Assembly: GCA_010671965.1 (NCBI GenBank)
Contig: JAAHIC010000290.1
Location: 1 to 6,212, forward strand
DNA from: Leptolyngbya sp. SIO4C5
Lineage (GTDB): Bacteria; Cyanobacteriota; Cyanobacteriia; Phormidesmidales; Phormidesmidaceae
Direction of reading: 5' to 3'
Length of the DNA stretch: 6,212 bases
The position numbers and the translations under genes were made by a program. Below the pieces are notes generated by a model that saw only the letters and a program-made list of their open reading frames with translations, was not told the origin of the DNA and made no database searches. Below are positions 1 to 4,137 of the stretch, piece by piece. Every line of letters begins with the position of its first letter. Within the stretch, counting starts at the first letter, position 1.

Positions 1-17
1 TGTCGCAGTAAAACTCA

Positions 18-209
18 ATGGAGCATGTCGTCGAAGCCCTGATGAAGACGGTTTCTAGCCTGACCATGCCTCAGGCTGTCGATATCATGATGCAGGCACA
101 TTCTAAGGGCGTAGCGCTGGTAATTACCTGTGCTCTAGAACATGCTGAGTTTTACTGCGAGGGTCTACGGGGACACGGTTTAACCAGTACGATTGAGCCA
201 GAAGATTAG
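18..209 (+). CDS. clpS: ATP-dependent Clp protease adaptor ClpS, N-terminally truncated or frameshifted
   Basis: ClpS binds N-degron substrates and delivers them to the ClpC/ClpA-ClpP protease in the cytoplasm. The 63 residues match the C-terminal two thirds of the family: the MEHVVEALMKTV helix, MMQAHSKG with the conserved His (residue 28, equivalent to E. coli H66), ALVITCALEHAEFYCEGL, and the cyanobacterial end GLTSTIEPED. The first Met aligns with E. coli ClpS Met40, so the Asn-Asp-Asp of the N-degron pocket lies upstream. The same frame meets TAA at 9-11, although the two codons between (Asn, Ser) still look like ClpS (family pattern N-S-M-E). Removing one A from the AAAA run at 10-13 would give Val-Asn-Ser-Met and open the frame to the window edge. 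I infer a frameshift or sequence error rather than a true start at 18. Identity is secure; the start and intactness are not. Confidence 0.8.
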   Translation: MEHVVEALMKTVSSLTMPQAVDIMMQAHSKGVALVITCALEHAEFYCEGLRGHGLTSTIEPED

Positions 210-219
210 GATTTACTGA

Positions 220-1077
220 TTGAAAATTAACTGGCCAGCGATCGCTCGCCGAGGTGCGCCTCTTAGAATCGGCCTTTTTTTGGCTATCTTGATGCTGCTC
301 TGGGGGCCAATTGCGATCGCAATTGGTCTGCTAGCAACCTGGTATCAGTCAGAGCGCATTTTTATTGTGGCTCTGATTCTGCTTTATCTCATATTTATGG
401 GGCTGCTGCGAGGCTGGGGGCGGCGCGTTCATGGTCTGCCGCGCCCGCTGTCTTATTATGGCCTGACTTTTTCAAGGCGAACGGCGCTCTGGTTCTTGTG
501 CTCTTTCTTAGTAGGGGCGGCTGGAGTCGGCCTCCTGTTCACGCTAGAAATAGGGCTAGGCTGGGCTGAAGCAGAGCCGATCAGTCAGCTAGGACAAACG
601 GCTTTAGCCGGTTTGATTACGGCCATTGGCATTGGCTGGGCGGAGGAGATTTTGTTTCGCGGCTGGCTGCTGAGTGAGCTAGAGCAGGACTATTCTCCCG
701 CGATCGCCCTTTGCAGCAGCAGCCTGCTGTTTGCCTTAGCCCACTTTATTCGGCCTTGGGCAGCCATCTTAGAAACCTGGCCGCAGTTTTTGGGTCTTTT
801 TCTTTTGGGGCTGGCATTGGTGTGGGCTAAGCGGGCTACCACGAGGCGATCGCAGCTACCCGCCGGTGATTTAGCCGCACCTGCAGGACTACATGCCGGA
901 CTGGTCTGGGCTTATTACGTTGTAGACGTGAGCGACTGGGTAACTGTCTCTAACCGTGTTCCGGACTGGGTGACGGGCATCGGCGGCAATCCGCTAGCTG
1001 GCGGACTGGGGTTACTGCTGCTGAGCGCGATCGCCTTAGGCTTTCGCAGTATTCGCTGGCAGGGAATTAATCGCTAA
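220..1077 (+). CDS. CPBP-family intramembrane glutamic endopeptidase (Abi/CAAX-protease-like)
   Basis: This is a 285-residue polytopic membrane protein of the CPBP (Rce1-like) family, predicted to cleave substrates within the membrane. Hydrophobic segments lie near residues 15-40, 47-64, 88-113, 125-141, 160-176, 187-203 and 255-275. Family motifs are EEILFR (E142, E143, R147), FALAH (H175) and HAGLVW (H225). The Asn or Asp usually found four residues after the last His is a Val (V229), so this motif is non-canonical. The start is a TTG with AGGA at 208-211, 8 nt upstream, and the ATTTACTGATTG context leaves no better ATG nearby. The gene begins 10 bp after clpS and is probably cotranscribed with it. 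It carries five HIP1 octamers. The substrate is unknown. Many CPBP proteins in bacteria have no assigned role, and a bacteriocin-immunity or processing function cannot be inferred here. Confidence 0.88.
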   Translation: MKINWPAIARRGAPLRIGLFLAILMLLWGPIAIAIGLLATWYQSERIFIVALILLYLIFMGLLRGWGRRVHGLPRPLSYYGLTFSRRTALWFLCSFLVGAAGVGLLFTLEIGLGWAEAEPISQLGQTALAGLITAIGIGWAEEILFRGWLLSELEQDYSPAIALCSSSLLFALAHFIRPWAAILETWPQFLGLFLLGLALVWAKRATTRRSQLPAGDLAAPAGLHAGLVWAYYVVDVSDWVTVSNRVPDWVTGIGGNPLAGGLGLLLLSAIALGFRSIRWQGINR

Positions 1078-1105
1078 AAGCCACGCATAGAGCTGTTAAT
1101 CGAGC

Positions 1106-1130
1106 TAGAATGGTTAACAAATATTAACTA
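1106..1130 (+). promoter_or_regulatory. Putative hli promoter -10 with HLR1-like direct repeat
   Basis: TAGAAT at 1106-1111 matches five of six bases of a -10 box, with no recognisable -35. It is followed by GTTAACAA and ATTAACTA (TTAAC at 1114-1118 and 1124-1128), two half-sites exactly 10 bp apart. HLR1, the RpaB-binding element of cyanobacterial high-light genes, is also a 10-bp-period repeat (roughly KTTACAWW, two bases, KTTACAWW). The match here is imperfect because each half-site has TTAAC rather than TTACA. Its place directly before an Hlip gene is the main support. Confidence 0.35.
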
Positions 1131-1138
1131 ACGCCATC

Positions 1139-1291
1139 ATGACCCAACCCAATAAACCCACCAATTTAATTGGATTTACGCCAGCGGCAGAGCGCCTGAA
1201 CGGTCGCCTTGCCATGCTGGGCTTCGTCACTGCCGTCGTGATTGAGCTTGTCTCCGGGCAAGGCGTTCTCCAGTTTCTCGGCATTCTGTAA
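1139..1291 (+). CDS. High-light-inducible protein (Hlip / small CAB-like, one helix)
   Basis: This 50-residue protein has the chlorophyll-binding signature [12 protein letters not shown] at residues 18-29, followed by one membrane helix (about 24-38, through [10 protein letters not shown]) and a short tail, VLQFLGIL. In the Hlip/LHC family the Glu and Arg of ExxNGRxAMxGF form the helix salt bridge, and Glu and Asn ligate chlorophyll; here these are E18, N21 and R23. Such proteins sit in the thylakoid membrane, bind chlorophyll and carotenoid, and protect photosystem assembly intermediates under excess light. The tail matches the usual small size of the family. The ATG at 1139 is the only start that keeps the N-terminal IGFTPAAE lead-in; no clear Shine-Dalgarno sequence precedes it. 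The gene stands alone on the plus strand, 61 bp after the CPBP gene, and converges on argF. Confidence 0.92.
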   Translation: MTQPNKPTNLIGFTPAAERLNGRLAMLGFVTAVVIELVSGQGVLQFLGIL

Positions 1292-1321
1292 AAATCTGGC
1301 TGCGCTCCAAAGGCCGCAGCC
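1290..1321 (-). terminator. Intrinsic terminator for argF (minus strand)
   Basis: GGCTGCG at 1298-1304 pairs perfectly with CGCAGCC at 1315-1321, giving a 7-bp GC-rich stem. Read on the minus strand the hairpin is followed, after AGA, by five T residues (the complement of the A-run at 1290-1294). This fits a rho-independent terminator for argF, whose stop codon is about 50 nt upstream. The T-tract overlaps the stop codon of the Hlip gene. Confidence 0.65.
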
Positions 1322-1339
1322 TCAAAATCAACCTGAGAT

Positions 1340-1374
1340 GAGCTGGAAGCCTCGGCCTCCAGCTCTTTTCTTTT
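1340..1374 (+). terminator. Intrinsic terminator for the Hlip gene (plus strand)
   Basis: GAGCTGGA at 1340-1347 pairs with TCCAGCTC at 1358-1365: an 8-bp perfect stem with a 10-nt loop, followed by TTTTCTTTT. This is a good rho-independent terminator for plus-strand transcription. The tract reaches the argF stop codon at 1373-1375. Confidence 0.8.
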
Positions 1375-2296
1375 AGGCCACGCCCAGCAGGGCCGTCAGC
1401 AGCGCTTTTTGCGCGTGCAGCCGATTCTCGGCCTGATCCCAAATTCGAGACTGCGTCCCCTCAATCACCTCATCCGTGATTTCTTCTCCCCGATGGGCTG
1501 GCAGACAGTGCAGCACGATAGCCGACTTATCAGCTTGCTTCACCAAGCCAGCATTGATCTGATAGGGCTGAAAGATAGGAATACGTACGTCAGCGGATTC
1601 TTCCTGGCCCATGCTGGCCCAAACATCGGTATAGAGAACCTGAGCGCCAGAGACAGCCGCCTGAGCATCCTGAGTCACAACGACCTGACTGCGATCGCCA
1701 GCCAGTTGCTGAGCCTGCTGGGTCACAGTTTGATCGGGTTCATAACCAGCCGGAGTAGCCACAACTATGTTCATTCCCACCAGAGCACAGCCCAGCATCA
1801 AAGAATGAGCGACGTTATTGCCATCTCCCAAATAAGTCAACGTTAGTCCCGCTAAGTCGTCAAACGTTTCCTGAATGGTTAATAAGTCAGCCAAAATCTG
1901 ACAGGGATGCTCTATATCCGTTAGGGCGTTGATCACCGGAATGTCGGCATATTGAGCAAATTTCACCAGCTCTGCTTGAGCAAACGTGCGAATAGCGAGG
2001 ACGTCCAGGTAGCGATCGAGTACGCGGGCAGTATCGACGGTAGGCTCGCCCCGGCTAATCTGGGTAACGTTAGCATTGAGGTCAATAACCTGACCGCCTA
2101 GCTGATACATCGCCGCTGAAAAGCTGACGCGGGTTCGCGTAGATGCCTTTTGAAACAGCAGTCCCAAGACTTTTCGGGGACACCGCAGCTCAATCTGACC
2201 GCGCTTTAAATCGGCGGCTAGCTTCAGCAACAATCGAATCTCACCTGGATTCAAATCAGCAATACTCAACAGGTCTCGCCCTTTCAAAGACTCCAT
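1373..2296 (-). CDS. argF: Ornithine carbamoyltransferase
   Basis: The enzyme condenses ornithine with carbamoyl phosphate to form citrulline in cytoplasmic arginine synthesis. At 307 residues it is full length for the anabolic family. Visible motifs are the carbamoyl-phosphate site STRTR (52-56), HPCQ (130-133), the Asp and SMG motif in DVWASMG (224-230) that contacts ornithine, and the catalytic-Cys motif HCLPAHRG (263-270, C265). All expected active-site residues are present. The ATG at 2296 has AGGG about 7 nt upstream (CAGGGATAAGT). The SMG loop and the HCLP motif separate it from aspartate carbamoyltransferase. It is transcribed alone, divergently from rplU and convergently with the Hlip gene, so it is not in an arginine operon here, which is common in cyanobacteria. 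One HIP1 octamer lies within it. Confidence 0.97.
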   Translation of the reverse strand: MESLKGRDLLSIADLNPGEIRLLLKLAADLKRGQIELRCPRKVLGLLFQKASTRTRVSFSAAMYQLGGQVIDLNANVTQISRGEPTVDTARVLDRYLDVLAIRTFAQAELVKFAQYADIPVINALTDIEHPCQILADLLTIQETFDDLAGLTLTYLGDGNNVAHSLMLGCALVGMNIVVATPAGYEPDQTVTQQAQQLAGDRSQVVVTQDAQAAVSGAQVLYTDVWASMGQEESADVRIPIFQPYQINAGLVKQADKSAIVLHCLPAHRGEEITDEVIEGTQSRIWDQAENRLHAQKALLTALLGVA

Positions 2297-2360
2297 ACTT
2301 ATCCCTGGTGCCGACGGTAAAAACTAAACCTATCAGATTTCAGCAGACTGAATCTAACTT

Positions 2361-2379
2361 TTTGGCAGCTCTCGCCAAA
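2361..2379. promoter_or_regulatory. Spaced palindrome in the argF/rplU divergent region, candidate operator
   Basis: TTTGGC, seven bases, GCCAAA: a perfect 6-bp inverted repeat with a 7-bp spacer. It lies 65 bp before the argF start and 16 bp before the rplU -35 box. The geometry suits a dimeric regulator. It does not match the NtcA (GTA N8 TAC) or cyanobacterial LexA patterns. No factor can be named. Confidence 0.4.
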
Positions 2380-2395
2380 TTCCGCGCATCAGAGC

Positions 2396-2425
2396 TTGAC
2401 AATAGCCCCTTTAAATCGTCATACT
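2396..2425 (+). promoter_or_regulatory. Putative sigma-70-type promoter of rplU-rpmA
   Basis: A perfect TTGACA at 2396-2401 is followed, with an 18-bp spacer, by CATACT at 2420-2425 (four of six -10 bases). Transcription would start near 2432, giving a 5' leader of about 105 nt before rplU. Confidence 0.55.
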
Positions 2426-2536
2426 GGCTAACTGTCTGTCTAAAATTTTGGCTCGGATCAGGTATCACTCAAAAAGCTGCGATTAAAAGCTACTTTCAGG
2501 ACAGCTACCTGTACGGCAAGGAGAACATATTTCAGC

Positions 2537-2941
2537 ATGGCTTACGCAATTATTGAGACGGGTGGCAAACAGTTGCGGGTAGAACCCGGTCGATTTTATG
2601 ATGTCGATCGCCTATCTGGCGAAACTGACGAGCAGCTCACAATTGACCGCGTCCTTTTTGTGTCTCACGATGACGGCGTCAGCATTGGTCAGCCCTTAGT
2701 TGAGGGGGCCACCGTCAGCGCAACGGTAATGAGTCAGCTCAGAGGACGCAAAATCATCGTTTATAAGATGCGTCCCAAGAAAAAGACGCGTAAAAAGCAG
2801 GGCCACCGTCAGGAGCTGACCCGGCTGATGATTGACTCTATCAGCCTTAACGGTAAGACTTTTGGTACAGAATCTGCTCAGCCAGCAGCAGACAGTGCTG
2901 ACACTGATACCGATGAAGCTGAGCAGCAAGCTGAAGAGTAG
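2537..2941 (+). CDS. rplU: 50S ribosomal protein L21
   Basis: L21 binds 23S rRNA in the large ribosomal subunit. The 134 residues begin with the conserved [12 protein letters not shown] and carry the family signature near 74-100 ([19 protein letters not shown], then LTRLMID). The core ends near residue 110. The remaining 24 residues are an acidic Ala/Asp/Glu/Gln tail ([17 protein letters not shown]) absent from the 103-residue E. coli protein; tails of variable length occur in cyanobacterial L21. The start is fixed by homology. The only good Shine-Dalgarno match, AAGGAG at 2518-2523, is 13 nt from the ATG, which is longer than usual. It is followed 63 bp later by rpmA, the standard L21-L27 pairing. 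Confidence 0.97.
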   Translation: MAYAIIETGGKQLRVEPGRFYDVDRLSGETDEQLTIDRVLFVSHDDGVSIGQPLVEGATVSATVMSQLRGRKIIVYKMRPKKKTRKKQGHRQELTRLMIDSISLNGKTFGTESAQPAADSADTDTDEAEQQAEE

Positions 2942-3004
2942 GCTTTTTTAGGCCAACTGGCTGATATCTGTTTTAAGATTGAGTTCTAGGTAAAAGGGGG
3001 AAAT

Positions 3005-3262
3005 ATGGCTCACAAGAAGGGAACGGGAAGCACTCGCAACGGCCGCGACTCAAACGCGCAGCGGCTAGGGGTCAAGCGTTTTGGCGGTCAGGCTGTGCGC
3101 GCTGGCAATATTTTGATTCGCCAACGGGGTACCAAATACCATCCGGGAAATAATGTTGGTCGCGGCGGCGACGACACCTTATTCGCCCTGGTTGACGGCA
3201 TTGTTACTTTTGAGCGCAAGGGCCGCAGCAGCAAGAAAGTCAGCGTTTACCCTGCAACCTAG
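3005..3262 (+). CDS. rpmA: 50S ribosomal protein L27
   Basis: L27 lies near the peptidyl transferase centre of the large subunit, with its N-terminal tail reaching the tRNA acceptor end. The 85 residues start [16 protein letters not shown] and contain the L27 signature near 34-54 ([21 protein letters not shown]). There is no N-terminal extension of the kind cleaved in Firmicutes, so only Met removal is expected. AAAAGGGGGAAAT directly before the ATG supplies a strong ribosome-binding site. It is cotranscribed with rplU and ends before a strong terminator. Confidence 0.98.
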   Translation: MAHKKGTGSTRNGRDSNAQRLGVKRFGGQAVRAGNILIRQRGTKYHPGNNVGRGGDDTLFALVDGIVTFERKGRSSKKVSVYPAT

Positions 3263-3293
3263 ACCGCGCCGAGGCTAGGTTTAGCTTAATGAG

Positions 3294-3328
3294 AAAGGGG
3301 AGCGGTTGTAAAAACTGCTCCCCTTTTT
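3294..3328 (+). terminator. Intrinsic terminator after rplU-rpmA
   Basis: AAAGGGGAGC at 3294-3303 pairs with GCTCCCCTTT at 3317-3326, followed by further T residues. The seven central G/C-rich pairs are perfect and the loop is about 13 nt. On the minus strand the stem is followed by TTTCTC, so it may also stop transcripts of the convergent repeat-protein gene. Confidence 0.9.
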
Positions 3329-3363
3329 GACTAGAAAAAACTGCCGGATCTTGATAACTAAAT

Positions 3364-3762
3364 TTAATCTAGATATCCCATCAGCGCCGTCGGATCTTCG
3401 TCGATGTCGTTGGAGGCAATGGGGCGATTGCCGGGCAGCATACCCACATCAGAAATCACTAGCTTGCTGACAGCAACGGGCCGATGTCCGGGCAGGGTGT
3501 CTAAGTTGGCAATCTCAAAGGTATCTTCCATGACGGGGCGTCTGCCAGCAACCGTCAGCATGTGAGCAACATGCTGGTTGGAAGCGGTAATGGGCCGATT
3601 GTTGGGTAACGTGTTGGTTGAAAGCAACCGCGTGTTGTCGGATAAAACTACGATTTCTTCATGCTTGATGTCGGCTCGGACAAGGCCGCCCTTATTTCCT
3701 TTTTGCTTTTCTTGGTCTTGTTCTGGTTTGCCGTTGGTTGATGTATCAGTTGTGTTACTCAT
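3364..3762 (-). CDS. Hypothetical protein with four 19-residue LPGNRPI-type repeats
   Basis: I do not recognise a named family. The 132-residue protein has a polar, charged N-terminus (about 1-26, rich in Thr, Asn, Lys, Gln and Glu), no signal peptide and no membrane segment. A segment with a degenerate start (about 28-51) leads into four repeats beginning LPNNRPI (52), VAGRRPV (71), LPGHRPV (90) and LPGNRPI (109). The Arg-Pro pairs fall at residues 56, 75, 94 and 113, exactly 19 apart. Each repeat continues with a polar or hydrophobic stretch such as ASN or AVSKLVISDV. The protein ends in an acidic IDEDPTALMGYLD tail. The ATG at 3762 is supported by GGGGGGAG about 7 nt upstream. Regular spacing suggests a small solenoid or a multivalent binding protein; that is inference. 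It is divergent from the kinase gene and converges on rpmA. Confidence 0.8.
   Translation of the reverse strand: MSNTTDTSTNGKPEQDQEKQKGNKGGLVRADIKHEEIVVLSDNTRLLSTNTLPNNRPITASNQHVAHMLTVAGRRPVMEDTFEIANLDTLPGHRPVAVSKLVISDVGMLPGNRPIASNDIDEDPTALMGYLD
3382..3609 (-). repeat. Four tandem 57-bp coding repeats
   Basis: On the plus strand the repeated core (GGGSCG, encoding Arg-Pro) occurs at 3421, 3478, 3535 and 3592, exactly 57 bp apart. The cores GGGGCGATTGCCGGGCAG, GGGCCGATGTCCGGGCAG, GGGGCGTCTGCCAGC and GGGCCGATTGTTGGGTAA are clearly related, while the sequence between them has diverged. No indels break the period, consistent with old tandem duplication under frame and length constraint. Confidence 0.85.
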
Positions 3763-3936
3763 GCGCTGTCTCCCCCCGTCTGTAATAGTTTATATCGCTC
3801 AATAAAATTGTCTTTTAAGAGTGAGTTTACAAGACTCTGCCTACCCGTTTTCAATAAATTAAGGCTTGGCTGACAAGAGCGAAGCTTAAGAAAATATTAT
3901 AGGTGAAAACCTCCGCCATTTACTTTACGAAAGCTA

Positions 3937-3947
3937 ATTACCGTAAT
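3937..3947. promoter_or_regulatory. 11-bp palindrome ATTACCGTAAT
   Basis: This is a perfect inverted repeat, ATTAC-C-GTAAT, with single-base symmetry, in the divergent region between the repeat protein and the kinase. A related TTTACGAAA lies just upstream at 3924-3932. It could be an operator, but it is short and no factor can be assigned. Confidence 0.25.
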
Positions 3948-4006
3948 AACTCAGGGCTTATCTACGGCGATCGCGGCCCTAAAAAAGTAGGTGACACCGT
4001 CTAAGG

Positions 4007-4070
4007 GGGCTGCGCTATGGCCGCTGTGGCATCTCCTGTTTTGCCAAGCCTCCGGGGCTAGTGGCAGCCC
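4007..4070 (+). other. Potential multibranched RNA structure upstream of the kinase gene
   Basis: GGGCTGC (4007-4013) pairs perfectly with GCAGCCC (4064-4070). The 50 nt enclosed contain two further perfect hairpins: TGGCA (4027-4031) with TGCCA (4042-4046), and directly after it AGCC (4047-4050) with GGCT (4056-4059). These are mutually compatible, forming a closed junction about 68 nt before the kinase ATG. It has no T-tract, so it is not a simple terminator. No known riboswitch consensus was recognised. Confidence 0.35.
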
Positions 4071-4137
4071 ATTCAGACCGACGATTCTACTAAGATGTCC
4101 TTAATGCAACTGCTGTCTGTAGGATGCGGAAAATTTC

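Larger units (their letters stand above)
3763..4137. other. 375-bp divergent intergenic region
   Basis: This separates the repeat-protein gene from the kinase gene. It holds no convincing ORF. On the minus strand TATAAA (3794-3789) is a possible -10 for the repeat protein, without a clear -35. The left half is AT-rich, with a small AGGT-GAAA-ACCT hairpin at 3901-3912 and the palindrome ATTACCGTAAT at 3937-3947. A HIP1 octamer lies at 3967-3974. The right half (4000-4070) is GC-rich and able to fold. The kinase promoter is not obvious. Confidence 0.6.

Noticed and set aside
1227..1442. 71-residue minus-strand ORF across the Hlip/argF convergence
   Set aside because: It reads through both terminator hairpins and overlaps both real genes; the Arg/Ala-rich translation is typical of a shadow frame.
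1409..1846. 145-residue plus-strand ORF antisense to argF
   Set aside because: It lies wholly inside argF, whose reading frame shows every catalytic motif. The antisense translation has no recognisable domain and no ribosome-binding site.
2143..2556. 137-residue plus-strand ORF spanning the argF 5' end, the intergenic region and the rplU start
   Set aside because: It runs antisense to the argF start, through the rplU promoter, and overlaps the rplU start out of frame. Its composition does not look protein-like.
3382..3609. Evenly spaced repeats as a CRISPR array
   Set aside because: The 57-bp period is in frame, the repeats are imperfect, and the spacing reflects a 19-residue protein repeat rather than repeat-spacer units.
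3578..3805. 75-residue plus-strand ORF opposite the repeat protein
   Set aside because: The minus-strand frame is supported by exact in-frame protein repeats and a ribosome-binding site; this one crosses its promoter region.
3953..3986. AGGGC...GCCCT stem followed by AAAAAA as a terminator
   Set aside because: The stem is only 5 bp, the tract after it on the plus strand is A rather than T, and on the minus strand no T-tract follows the hairpin. Part of the loop is simply a HIP1 palindrome.
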